Of a DNA stretch of 64,000 bases, positions 48,777 through 58,596 are shown in pieces. Numbering within the stretch: position 1 is the stretch's first letter; each line of letters begins with the position of its first letter. Position numbers and translations under genes: made by a program. Below the pieces are notes generated by a model. That model saw only the letters and a program-made list of their open reading frames with translations. It was not told where the DNA came from and ran no database searches. The stretch comes from an uncultured SAR86 cluster bacterium (GTDB lineage: Bacteria > Pseudomonadota > Gammaproteobacteria > Magnimaribacterales > D2472): positions 1 to 64,000 of the forward strand of contig CABYPB010000001.1 of assembly GCA_902520725.1 (NCBI GenBank), given 5' to 3'.

Positions 48777-50168
48777 TTAATTATTGCCTTCTGCACGCTC
48801 AGCAAGAATACCAGTACTTTGTTCCTCAAGAACACTGATTATTCCCTTAGCGGATGAAGCAGTAAATGAGTGCAATAACGTTGTAGGAATAGCAACTAAT
48901 AAACCTAGAACAGTTGTCACAAGAGCTTGTGAAATACCACCAGCCATTAATTTTGGATCTCCCGTTCCGTATAGAGTAATCATCTGGAATGTTACGATCA
49001 TACCAGTAACTGTTCCAAGCAAACCAGCTAGAGGAGCAACCACAGAAATAATCCTTACTGCGCCAATCCCCCTTTCAATTGAGGGCCTTTCAGCCATGAT
49101 TGCTTCTGCAAGTTTTAACTCTAATGTATCTATATCTTTATTAAAGTTTTCTTCTCCAACCTTTAGAACTCTGCCTAAAGGATTTCTTTCATCAACAGTT
49201 TTAGAATTAGATTGAGCTTTAACAGATCTGCCTAGGACATATAAACTCCAAAGTTTCCAAAAAGCTATTCCAATACCTATTAAACCAACGAATATGATTG
49301 CATAACCTACCTCTCTACCCTGAGCTGCTCTTTCAGCCAAAGATGGAGTTTGTATTAGATTAGCTAAGAGGCTTCCACCAGTTGGTCCCGTTGGATCTAC
49401 ACCAAATTTAACTTCTTCACCAACTTCAGCTTGTCCAACTTTTTTAGCAGTCTTTGTATAACGACCAGCAGGTTGTCTTGGTAAGAATGCGTATTGGCCA
49501 GATGCTGATACATATTCAAGATATTTACCATCACATACAGCATTAAATAGACCTACTCTTGTTACATTACACATAGATGATTCTCCATCTACATCAATAA
49601 CCGTTGTCTCAAAGGAAACTACTTGACCACTAGCTACCATTTCTCTTTGAAGTTCATACCACAGACCTTCTATTTCTCTGATGGTTGGTAATTCTGTTGT
49701 TTCAGACATCTTAGAGGTTAGGTCATTTAAAAAACTAACTCTTTCAAGACCGTATTGCGCACTAGTTAGAGAGCCTGAAAATTGAACAGCTGCCTCACCA
49801 GCAGAGCTTTGTAGGTGCCCAAATAATTCTACTAAAGAACCTAGTTCTTTCTGATAAGCTTCTTCTTTAACTCTAAGGATTTCTTCATTCTTTTTGTACT
49901 CTGCTTCTAGTTGATCGGCAATTCTTTCCTGTCTTGCAAGCTCTCTCTTTTCAGCTGCAAGAATTTCAGCTTGCTTATTTTTATTTGCCATAAATCTGGC
50001 TTCTCTTTTAGAATTTTCTGTTTGTTCTGCTGTCTTTCCTTCTTTAACAAGCATTAACAAAGCTTCAACTGTTGAAACTTCAACAGCCTCATCTTCTGAA
50101 TCTTGAGCAAAAATAAAAGTATTAAAAGTTAAGGAAAGTATAAATAGTATTGATAAATAATTTCTCAT
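48777..50168 (-). CDS. MotA/TolQ/ExbB protein with long periplasmic N-terminal domain (TtpC-like)
   Basis: Signal peptide, coiled coil, then VVAPLAGLLGTVTGMIVTFQMITLYGTGDPKLMAGGISQALVTTVLGLLVAIP. Confidence 0.9.
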   Translation of the reverse strand: MRNYLSILFILSLTFNTFIFAQDSEDEAVEVSTVEALLMLVKEGKTAEQTENSKREARFMANKNKQAEILAAEKRELARQERIADQLEAEYKKNEEILRVKEEAYQKELGSLVELFGHLQSSAGEAAVQFSGSLTSAQYGLERVSFLNDLTSKMSETTELPTIREIEGLWYELQREMVASGQVVSFETTVIDVDGESSMCNVTRVGLFNAVCDGKYLEYVSASGQYAFLPRQPAGRYTKTAKKVGQAEVGEEVKFGVDPTGPTGGSLLANLIQTPSLAERAAQGREVGYAIIFVGLIGIGIAFWKLWSLYVLGRSVKAQSNSKTVDERNPLGRVLKVGEENFNKDIDTLELKLAEAIMAERPSIERGIGAVRIISVVAPLAGLLGTVTGMIVTFQMITLYGTGDPKLMAGGISQALVTTVLGLLVAIPTTLLHSFTASSAKGIISVLEEQSTGILAERAEGNN

Positions 50169-50929
50169 TATACTTCTCCCTTGACAACAGGCATTAATAA
50201 CATGTCAGTTGGAATTAATTTTTTAGCCATTCTTATCCCATCTCTTATAGGCTTTCTGTAAGTGGAGGATAGTTCTTCCCATGTTCCAGTTTCGTTGTCC
50301 CATCTGCCGCTAGATCTTTCATCTTTTGTTTGATAGAACATACCAATTCTTCCAATTACTAGAATATTTACAACTGTTCCATCAGCAAGTTTATCTTCAT
50401 AGGTATCTATCTTTCTTCCATACTCTGCTTCAATGTTATAAGCTTCTAGCACTTGTCTTACTTGCTCTGAAGCAGTGACCTTAGGTTTTGCCAATGAAGA
50501 TCTAACTAAGTCTACTCGACCCCTTCTTTCTTCTTGTCTAAATGGAGTATCTAACGTTATTAGAGTTTCTAAAGTATCCAACATTTTCTGAGCTAGAGGA
50601 GGTATTTGTCTCTGCATTACAACAACGTTAACAAGTTGTTCATCAAGTTTATCCATCAAATCAAGCTGTGCTTGTATTTGGATTCTTTTTTGTTCGTTAT
50701 AAAGTTTAAGGCCTTCGACTTGTTTTGAGACAACTTTATATTCATTGACAATTTTGTCTGTTTGTCTTTCTGTTTGATCAATATTGTTTTGTGATGTTGC
50801 TGAAAGAGTTTGATTTTCTCTACCAACTTCTAAAACATTTTCCATATTTACTTCAATTTCATTTGCAAATACAGATGAACTGAAACAAATAATACCAGGC
50901 AAAAGTATGCCTATAATTAATTTAAGCAT
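50168..50929 (-). CDS. DUF3450 family periplasmic protein
   Basis: Signal peptide, coiled coil, start of TonB2-type operon. Confidence 0.85.
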   Translation of the reverse strand: MLKLIIGILLPGIICFSSSVFANEIEVNMENVLEVGRENQTLSATSQNNIDQTERQTDKIVNEYKVVSKQVEGLKLYNEQKRIQIQAQLDLMDKLDEQLVNVVVMQRQIPPLAQKMLDTLETLITLDTPFRQEERRGRVDLVRSSLAKPKVTASEQVRQVLEAYNIEAEYGRKIDTYEDKLADGTVVNILVIGRIGMFYQTKDERSSGRWDNETGTWEELSSTYRKPIRDGIRMAKKLIPTDMLLMPVVKGEV

Positions 50930-50950
50930 TATATATACTCCCTAAAGTTC

Positions 50951-50962
50951 GTTAATATTAAC
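50951..50962. promoter_or_regulatory. 12-bp perfect palindrome upstream of the TonB2-type operon
   Basis: GTTAATATTAAC, 22 bp upstream of DUF3450 start. Confidence 0.4.
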
Positions 50963-51068
50963 AGTCTGTGCTAAATAAATAAAACAATTTTGTATTTTTT
51001 TTGTATCGTTTAAATAAGAAAAACAAAGGCATTAAATTATATATTTCTTCTCAAATGAGCTAATTTGT

Positions 51069-51920
51069 TTAGAAAAATTTGAAGAATAAGGTAGGAGTAT
51101 TTTTCTTATAATCTTGATAATCAGGATTATCTCCCCATTTTATATCTCCTCTTGCTTCAAGCATTCTGACGCCACTTACATATACAAGCAGAAGATAAGT
51201 AAAAATCGGGGATATTAATGTTAAATATTGAAGTCCCTCCAAAGAAGAAAATGACATTACTGCTATGCCAGTCCATAAAACGATTTCTCCAAAATAGTTT
51301 GGATGTCTTGATCTTGCCCATAATCCGGAAGTTATAAACTTATCTTTATTTTCTTTATTTGCTCTAAACGCTGATTTCTGCTTATCCGCTATTACCTCAA
51401 CAACAAAGCCAAGAATAAATAAAGCTAGGCCAATATAGAAAAATGCATTCATAACCACGCCAGTAGTTGACGAAATAGCAGTTAATGCACACATGGAACA
51501 AAGTGAAACCCATAAACCTTGAAGAGTCCATGTCATAAAAAATTGTGAAGCAGATGGTTTGATAGATCTAAATCTTTTATCTTCACCATCATGATGAATT
51601 CTCATAAACAAAAAACTGCCCAGTCTTAACGCCCATAGCGAGATTAGTAAAACAATAGCAATATTCGCGACATTTAGGTTGGTGAATTGATTTGAAGAAA
51701 AGACTAATGAATACCAAATTACTGATAAATATGTCAGGCTACCTGTAAGATCATAAAACTTTTCTGTTTGAAAAACATATGCAGGTATAAATGCAATCCA
51801 TTGAATTGCAAAAGCCAGAAAAACCGAGTTATATACCAACTCAATGCCGGTTGCTACAGCTATGGAGATTGCTATAAAAAAAGCTGTTAGTGATATTAAT
51901 AAATTAGTTACTATCTTCAT
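51069..51920 (-). CDS. DUF1295 / steroid 5-alpha-reductase-like membrane protein
   Basis: LWARSRHPNYFGEIVLWTGIAV; multiple TMs. Confidence 0.9.
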   Translation of the reverse strand: MKIVTNLLISLTAFFIAISIAVATGIELVYNSVFLAFAIQWIAFIPAYVFQTEKFYDLTGSLTYLSVIWYSLVFSSNQFTNLNVANIAIVLLISLWALRLGSFLFMRIHHDGEDKRFRSIKPSASQFFMTWTLQGLWVSLCSMCALTAISSTTGVVMNAFFYIGLALFILGFVVEVIADKQKSAFRANKENKDKFITSGLWARSRHPNYFGEIVLWTGIAVMSFSSLEGLQYLTLISPIFTYLLLVYVSGVRMLEARGDIKWGDNPDYQDYKKNTPTLFFKFF

Positions 51921-51922
51921 AT

Positions 51923-53737
51923 TTAGTTCCATCCACATGTTCTATTTTTATTCTGCTCATCTAGCCATTCTTTTAGAGGTGCATAATAATTTAATATTGA
52001 TTTTCCACTTAATTTTCTTGAGCCTGTAAGATTTTCAAAAGCTTCTTGCCACGGCAAACTTTCGCCCATTGCCATAGTCGAAATTATCTTTTCTCCAGCA
52101 ACTTTGTTTCCATATATTGAACATTCATGCAGATAACCATCAAAGTTTATTTCATTACATAAAGCCTCATGAAATTGATATTGCATAATTCTTGCTAAAT
52201 AGTATCTAGTATAAGGGGTATTACCAGGAATATGATATTTTGCTCCTGGATCAAAGTATTCTTCAGATCTTTCTTCGCTTGTACTTATGCCTTGATATTC
52301 TTCTCTTAACTGCCACCAAGATGAATTTAATTGATCTTGTGTTATTTCGCCATTAAAGACACCTGATCTCCATTTATCCAACATTAGCGCCCATGGAACT
52401 ACAACAACTCCCTCTAGAGCTTGTTTCATTAATAAGCCAATTGGGTCTTCTTTGGCAAGATTTGCTTCCTCCTCTGAAATAAAATTTATTTCCTTTAAAT
52501 AATCAGGAGTAATCGATAGTGTCAAGAGATCTCCAAATGCTTCATGGAATCCATCATTTGCGCCCCCCTGAAATAAAGTTGGAAGATGGTTGTATGCTTG
52601 ATAATAAAAAATATGTCCTAATTCGTGATGAATTGTTATAAAGTCCTCTTCATTTTTCTCTATACACATTTTTATTCTTAGATCATTGGTTGTAGGATCT
52701 AGATTCCATGCTGACGCATGACAAACTACTGATCTGTCTCTTGGTTTAACGAATAAAGATCTTTCCCAAAATGTCTCAGGCAAAGATTCAAATCCAATAG
52801 ATAGAAAGAAATCCTCTGCATATTCAACCATTTCAATTTCATCAATTTCTTTTTCTTCAATTATTTTAGTCACATCAATAGAGTTAGAATTTAATTCTTC
52901 TGTGTAAACTAAATCATATATATTTGACCATGACTGTCCCCACATGTTTCCAAGCATATGCACAGGCAATGGCCCAGATTCTGGAATAACTTCATCACCA
53001 TAATGGTCATTTAATTTAGCTCTAACATGACAATGGAGTGCATCATATAAGGGTTTAACTTCTTCCCATACTCGGTCAGTTTCGTCTAAAAAATCATTTG
53101 CTGGCATATCGTATTTACTAAACCAAAGGTCACTTAAACCATCATATCCAAGGTCTTTTGAGCCTTTATTACCAATATCCACCATTCTTAAATAAAGAGG
53201 TTTCATAGGTTTTCCAATTTCATGCCAGCCTTTCCAAGCACTTAATAATTTATCAGGGTCTCTTGATTTATCAATAATCCCTTCAAATGCCTCTAAATCA
53301 AAGCAATTTCCATCTTCATAACAATATTCTCCAGCACCATACATAGCTTCGAGGCTGGTTGTTATTTCAGATAATTCACTTGCTAACTCTTCATCTAATG
53401 GAGGTGGCATAACAAAAGAACTTTTTAAAATGTTTAACATTCTTTTATTTTCTGGGGTTGTTGCTAGATCATTAAAAGCTGAGGCTTGTCTTGAGCGCTC
53501 TAGTGAATTTAGGGTATATCTAGTCCCATAATCTGCAATTATTTTTTGAGAATCATATGTAATAAAATTTGAGCTTATCCACGATGCTGAATATATAACA
53601 GGGCCATTCTTTTTATTTTCTTCCTCTACCATCATCAAAAAGTCTTCTAAATCTTTTGTTTGTTCAGTTTGTTCGCTACCTGGAACACAAGAAGTTACAA
53701 TTATCGATAATAAAGTTATATATAAAAAATTTCTCAT
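51923..53737 (-). CDS. M2 family (angiotensin-converting enzyme-like) peptidyl-dipeptidase, predicted lipoprotein
   Basis: Zinc motif TIHHELGHIFYYQAY; lipobox IVTSC near N-terminus. Confidence 0.92.
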   Translation of the reverse strand: MRNFLYITLLSIIVTSCVPGSEQTEQTKDLEDFLMMVEEENKKNGPVIYSASWISSNFITYDSQKIIADYGTRYTLNSLERSRQASAFNDLATTPENKRMLNILKSSFVMPPPLDEELASELSEITTSLEAMYGAGEYCYEDGNCFDLEAFEGIIDKSRDPDKLLSAWKGWHEIGKPMKPLYLRMVDIGNKGSKDLGYDGLSDLWFSKYDMPANDFLDETDRVWEEVKPLYDALHCHVRAKLNDHYGDEVIPESGPLPVHMLGNMWGQSWSNIYDLVYTEELNSNSIDVTKIIEEKEIDEIEMVEYAEDFFLSIGFESLPETFWERSLFVKPRDRSVVCHASAWNLDPTTNDLRIKMCIEKNEEDFITIHHELGHIFYYQAYNHLPTLFQGGANDGFHEAFGDLLTLSITPDYLKEINFISEEEANLAKEDPIGLLMKQALEGVVVVPWALMLDKWRSGVFNGEITQDQLNSSWWQLREEYQGISTSEERSEEYFDPGAKYHIPGNTPYTRYYLARIMQYQFHEALCNEINFDGYLHECSIYGNKVAGEKIISTMAMGESLPWQEAFENLTGSRKLSGKSILNYYAPLKEWLDEQNKNRTCGWN

Positions 53738-53779
53738 TTGGATACCTCGCTATTAAAATAACATAAAAATATATTTATT

Positions 53780-54346
53780 ATGAAAATTTCAACAAACCAA
53801 TTTAAAAATGGAACCAAACTCATAATTGATAATGCTCCCTGCTCTATTGTGGAACATGAGTTCCACAAACCAGGAAAAGGACAAGCAGTTATGCGAGTTA
53901 AATATAAAAATCTTTTAACTGGCAATACAAATGATAAAACATTCAAATCTGGAGAAAGTGCTGAAGCTGCTGATATCAATCATGCAGAAATGGAATTTTT
54001 GTATCACGACAATGACTCATGGCATTTTATGAATACAGTAACCTTTGATCAAATTGAAATAAATTCTTCGCAAATGGGAAATGCAAAAAAATTTTTAGTT
54101 GGGCAGGAAGTTTGTGAAATAATTTTATGGGATGGGCAGCCTATTTCTGTCAATCCACCGGCAATCGTTGAATTAAAAATTACAAATGCTGAGCCAGGTG
54201 TTAAAGGTGACACTGTTTCTGGAGCAACTAAGAATGCAACTCTTGAAACTAATATTGAAATTCAAGTGCCATTATTTGTTAACGAGAATGAAATTATAAA
54301 AGTTGATACAAGAGATATGGCCTATGTTGGGAGATCGAAATCTTGA
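53780..54346 (+). CDS. efp: Elongation factor P
   Basis: EHEFHKPGKGQAVMRVKYKNLLTG, VKGDTVSGATKNATLETN. Confidence 0.96.
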   Translation: MKISTNQFKNGTKLIIDNAPCSIVEHEFHKPGKGQAVMRVKYKNLLTGNTNDKTFKSGESAEAADINHAEMEFLYHDNDSWHFMNTVTFDQIEINSSQMGNAKKFLVGQEVCEIILWDGQPISVNPPAIVELKITNAEPGVKGDTVSGATKNATLETNIEIQVPLFVNENEIIKVDTRDMAYVGRSKS

Positions 54347-56085
54347 TAAAAACAATCAACCAAAAAATAGAAATATTCATATCGTCACTTGATGAGATTA
54401 ATGATGATTTGGTTAAAACTATTACAAATAAATCTTCAACAACAATTTCTGAAAATTTGAAAAATGGCCACCTTACAACGAATGTATGTATGGTTGCAGC
54501 AAGTTTATTAAAGCTTGATTCAAAAGAGCTAGCTAATAATCTTGAGAAAAATCTTAGCGAATTAGGACTTTATAAAGACGTTAAGGCGGCTGGTCCAGGA
54601 TTCATTAATATTACTCTTCATAGGAAGGATTTTGCTTTAGTTCTTCACCAAATAATTGAAGAAAAACAAAACTTTGGCGAATCAAATATTGGAGACAATA
54701 GAAAAGTCCAAATTGAATTTATATCTGCTAATCCAACAGGCCCTCTGCATGTTGGCCATGGGAGAGGAGCAGCTTATGGAGATGCGATTGGTAGGATATT
54801 ACAAGCAACTGGATCATCTGTTGAAAAAGAATATTACATTAATGATGCGGGTAGACAAATTGATATCCTAACCGCAAGTGTTATTGTAAAAATAATTCAA
54901 AAAGAACTTGATAATTTTTTTCCACAAAATGCATACAAAGGTGCATATATTGAATCTATTGGCAAAGAGTTTACTCTAAAAAATATAGTTAAATATAATG
55001 ATGTTGGGTCTATTCTAAAAGACTTACCCTCAGATCCTGAAGAAGAGATTGATCAGATCATATCTAATCTAAAAAGGTCAGATGAGAAAATATGGCATTT
55101 GGTAAAATCCTTTTCTCTTGAAAGCATAATAAAGTCTATAAAGGATGATCTGAGAGATTTTAATGTTGATTTTGATAGTTGGTTTAATGAGTCTTCCCTT
55201 GGCAAACTTAATGATAATTCCTCTGAAATTTCTAAATCAATAAATAAATTAAAAGATGACGGTATGGCTTATGAAAAAGATGGAGCTGTATGGCTTAATA
55301 CCGATAATAGTGGTGATGATAAACATAGAGTTTTAGTTAGAGATGACGGCAGAGCTACATATTTTGCATCTGATGTTGCTTATCACAAAAATAAAGTCGA
55401 TAGAGGTTACGATGATTTAATAAATGTTTGGGGTGCAGATCATCATGGTTACATTAAAAGAATTGAGGCTTCTATAGATGCCCTAGGCTCAAGTAAAGAA
55501 AAATTAATTGTTAAGCTTGTTCAATTTGCAAATCTATTTAAAGAAGGAAAGAAAGTAAAGATGTCTACCAGAACAGGAGAATTTTTTACTTTAAAAGATT
55601 TGATTGAAGAAATTGGAGCTGATGCTGCAAGATTTTATTATTTATCAAAACAAGCTGACCAACATTTAGATTTTGATTTAGATTTAGCAAAATCAGATAG
55701 TAAAGAAAATATCTTTTATTACATTCAATATGCGCATGCTCGTATATTTTCTCTTGAGAAAAAGTTTAAAGAAATGAATCCAGGATTAGATACCAATATT
55801 GAAGCAATTGAAAAAAATATATACAAAGAATGTGATAACTTAATCCATGAAATATCTAAATATCCAAATGTTGTCAATAAGTCTGCTATTACTCTTCAGC
55901 CTCATCTAATAATTTTCTATTTAAGAGACTTAGCACAGTCATTCCATAGTTTTTACAATGATAATCATGTGCTCTCTGAGTCAAAAGATAATATGCAATC
56001 AATAGTATTTTGTTTATCAGCAGTAAGACAGACAATTTCAAATGGCCTAGAACTTCTGGGTATTAAACCTATGAAAAAAATGTAG
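54343..56085 (+). CDS. argS: Arginyl-tRNA synthetase
   Basis: IEFISANPTGPLHVGHGRGAAYGDAIGRIL, WGADHHGYIKRI, KMSTRTGEF; TTG start overlapping efp stop. Confidence 0.96.
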   Translation: MIKTINQKIEIFISSLDEINDDLVKTITNKSSTTISENLKNGHLTTNVCMVAASLLKLDSKELANNLEKNLSELGLYKDVKAAGPGFINITLHRKDFALVLHQIIEEKQNFGESNIGDNRKVQIEFISANPTGPLHVGHGRGAAYGDAIGRILQATGSSVEKEYYINDAGRQIDILTASVIVKIIQKELDNFFPQNAYKGAYIESIGKEFTLKNIVKYNDVGSILKDLPSDPEEEIDQIISNLKRSDEKIWHLVKSFSLESIIKSIKDDLRDFNVDFDSWFNESSLGKLNDNSSEISKSINKLKDDGMAYEKDGAVWLNTDNSGDDKHRVLVRDDGRATYFASDVAYHKNKVDRGYDDLINVWGADHHGYIKRIEASIDALGSSKEKLIVKLVQFANLFKEGKKVKMSTRTGEFFTLKDLIEEIGADAARFYYLSKQADQHLDFDLDLAKSDSKENIFYYIQYAHARIFSLEKKFKEMNPGLDTNIEAIEKNIYKECDNLIHEISKYPNVVNKSAITLQPHLIIFYLRDLAQSFHSFYNDNHVLSESKDNMQSIVFCLSAVRQTISNGLELLGIKPMKKM

Positions 56086-56089
56086 TGAT

Positions 56090-56623
56090 ATGAAAGATTT
56101 TGCAAACAGAAAAACAGCTAAAAAAGTAAAAAATAAGTCTAGGCGAACATTCAGCTCAAAGAGGCCTAACGCTGACGTAATATCAAATAGTACAATTTTC
56201 TATTTGGTATTAGTGAGTTTTTGCCTTGCTTTTATGTCTTTCTTTTATTTTAAAACTGAAATTTCATCAATAAAGCTAGAAACTGCTGCAAACTCTGTAA
56301 CTATTAATTTTCCTACATCATTAATGGATGACTCTGTATTAATAGAGGAGGAGCAAGAACAAGATTTTTTATCTTGTAAATATTTTGTTCAAGTTGGGGC
56401 TTATGGCAATAAAAAATATGCAATCGAAGCAAAAGATATGCTCAAAATAGACATTCAAAATATTTCTATTAATGAGGTCTATAGTTCTCTTAATCCAGGA
56501 AAGTTACTGAATAGTGTTATATCTGGGCCTTATGAAAATCGATCTGCTGCAAATAATGCAAAAGAAAAAATTACCAGAAAAGGCTTTGATCCTCGAATGA
56601 GAACTATATGCAAACAAATATAG
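56090..56623 (+). CDS. SPOR-domain membrane protein
   Basis: N-terminal TM; YFVQVGAYGNKKYAIEAKDML... SPOR repeat. Confidence 0.85.
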   Translation: MKDFANRKTAKKVKNKSRRTFSSKRPNADVISNSTIFYLVLVSFCLAFMSFFYFKTEISSIKLETAANSVTINFPTSLMDDSVLIEEEQEQDFLSCKYFVQVGAYGNKKYAIEAKDMLKIDIQNISINEVYSSLNPGKLLNSVISGPYENRSAANNAKEKITRKGFDPRMRTICKQI

Positions 56624-57294
56624 ATCAAAATATAAAGGATATTCAAAATAAGATTAAATTAGCTTGTGAGGCTATTAATAAGAGTCCTGACGAAATTACC
56701 CTTATAGCTGTTTCAAAAAAGAAAGAGCATTTTATGATAGAAAGTGCTCTAGAAAATGGGATATATAATTTTGGTGAAAATTATGCTCAAGAGCTTCAGG
56801 AAAAGGTTTCAAAAATTCATTCTGATAATATAATTTGGCATTTTATTGGGCCAATACAATCTAATAAAGTAAAAATAATTGCTAGGAACGCTGACTGGGT
56901 TCATACCCTTTACAGAGAAAAAATAATAAGAAAACTAAATGCGGAATGTGAAGAGATTCAAAAAAAAATTAATGCATGTATTCAGATAAATATTTCATCT
57001 GAAGAAACTAAAAGTGGATGCAGCCCCCATGAAGTTATAGAAATTGCTAAATTGATGAAATCTATGAAAAATATAAATTTACAAGGCATAATGGCTCTCC
57101 CAAAATTAACTGAAAATAAAAGTAAACGAAAAGAAATGATGGATTCAATATTAAAATGCAGTCTTGATCTTCAGGATTTTTTACCTGAGGCTAGATCTAT
57201 TTCATTAGGAACAACATCCGACTTTGAAGACGCAATCATGAATGGTTCTACAATGGTTAGAATTGGTGAGTCTATTTTTGGTAAACGAGTATGA
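56608..57294 (+). CDS. yggS: YggS family PLP homeostasis protein
   Basis: LIAVSKKK, NFGENYAQELQEKV, WHFIGPIQSNKVK, MVRIGESIFGKR. Confidence 0.94.
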   Translation: MQTNIDQNIKDIQNKIKLACEAINKSPDEITLIAVSKKKEHFMIESALENGIYNFGENYAQELQEKVSKIHSDNIIWHFIGPIQSNKVKIIARNADWVHTLYREKIIRKLNAECEEIQKKINACIQINISSEETKSGCSPHEVIEIAKLMKSMKNINLQGIMALPKLTENKSKRKEMMDSILKCSLDLQDFLPEARSISLGTTSDFEDAIMNGSTMVRIGESIFGKRV

Positions 57295-58082
57295 AAAATA
57301 TTGTTTTGTTCGGTGGCGGCAACATTGCTCAAGCGGTTGTGGAAGGACTAATTAATGCAGACTTTAAAGCTGATAATATATTTTATATTGAAAGGAATTT
57401 AAGAAATCAAAAAGCACTTAAAAAGCTTAAAGTTAAAAATCTCAAAAAAAATGCTTCAATTAAAATCGATTTGTTTATTCTTGCTGTAAAGCCAAAAGAT
57501 GCAATCGATGCCTATAAACAAATACTGAATGAATATAAAGATCCAAAAATTGTAAGTTTTGTAGCTGGAATAAAATCAAAAAAGTATATAAAACTTAATC
57601 AAGATATACAGTTTCTCAGAGCAATGCCAAATACATCTGCAAGATTTAACTTAGGCATTACAGCTATATATAATTCAAGTTTTAGCAAGAATAATCTTGC
57701 TAAGGTATCTAAGCTTTTCAAAAAAATCGGTATTGTTATGAATCTTGATAGTGAAGCAAAAATTGATACATTCACAGGTATGATTGGAAGTGGACCTGCA
57801 TACTTCTTTTATTTATTAAAATCCTATGAAAAGAAATTAATGAGTTTGTGTAATCAAGATAGGAAAAAAGTAAATGCTGTCATGGTTAATCTTATTAAAG
57901 GCGTTGGATTTTCTATTGAAAATAATGATAATCTTGATGAACTAATCGAAGCAGTAGCATCCAAAAAAGGTACAACTGAAGCTGGGCTAAAATCTTTTAA
58001 ATCTGGCAAATTAGATAAGACATTTGAGAAGGGAATTAGTGCTGCAATTAAAAGATCAAAGGAAATTTCTAATGAATTCTAA
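57291..58082 (+). CDS. proC: Pyrroline-5-carboxylate reductase
   Basis: IVLFGGGNIAQAVVEGL, RAMPNTSARFNLGITAIY, GSGPAYFF. Confidence 0.94.
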   Translation: MKNIVLFGGGNIAQAVVEGLINADFKADNIFYIERNLRNQKALKKLKVKNLKKNASIKIDLFILAVKPKDAIDAYKQILNEYKDPKIVSFVAGIKSKKYIKLNQDIQFLRAMPNTSARFNLGITAIYNSSFSKNNLAKVSKLFKKIGIVMNLDSEAKIDTFTGMIGSGPAYFFYLLKSYEKKLMSLCNQDRKKVNAVMVNLIKGVGFSIENNDNLDELIEAVASKKGTTEAGLKSFKSGKLDKTFEKGISAAIKRSKEISNEF

Positions 58083-58596
58083 TCTTGAAATAGCTATTCT
58101 TTTATTAAATATAACAAACTATCTTTTTGTATTTTTATTAATTTTCAATCTTCTTAAGGTTAACTATTTCAATCCTATTGTTGCTATTTTTGTAAAAGTC
58201 TATGAACCTATTTCTAAAGTGCTTGGCATATTTCCCAGCCAAGTGATAAACATTTTTATTATTGCAGTGGCTTTAAAACTGCTTTCTTTAATTATTGCTT
58301 TTGGTAGTCAGTATGAAACTTTAACTTTAGTTGGTGTAGCAATAATACAAACTCTCATGATAATGCTAAGGATAATTTTTTTTGGAGTAATCGGGGGTGT
58401 GATTTTAAGCTGGGTTTCTCCAGAAAAATCAAACCCTTTTATAGAGCTGGTTGAAGAGATATCACACAAAACACTATCTCCTGTAAGAAAGTATATTCCT
58501 TCTGCTGGAGGTCTAGATTTCTCGCCACTATTTATTCTCATACTAATAAATCTACTTGAGAGTTTCCTTGCTGATATTTTAAGGTCTATTGTATGA
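58072..58596 (+). CDS. yggT: YggT family membrane protein
   Basis: Hydrophobic; YEPISKVLGIFP, SWVSPEKSNPFIELVEEISHKTLSPVRKYIPS; after proC. Confidence 0.9.
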   Translation: MNSNLEIAILLLNITNYLFVFLLIFNLLKVNYFNPIVAIFVKVYEPISKVLGIFPSQVINIFIIAVALKLLSLIIAFGSQYETLTLVGVAIIQTLMIMLRIIFFGVIGGVILSWVSPEKSNPFIELVEEISHKTLSPVRKYIPSAGGLDFSPLFILILINLLESFLADILRSIV

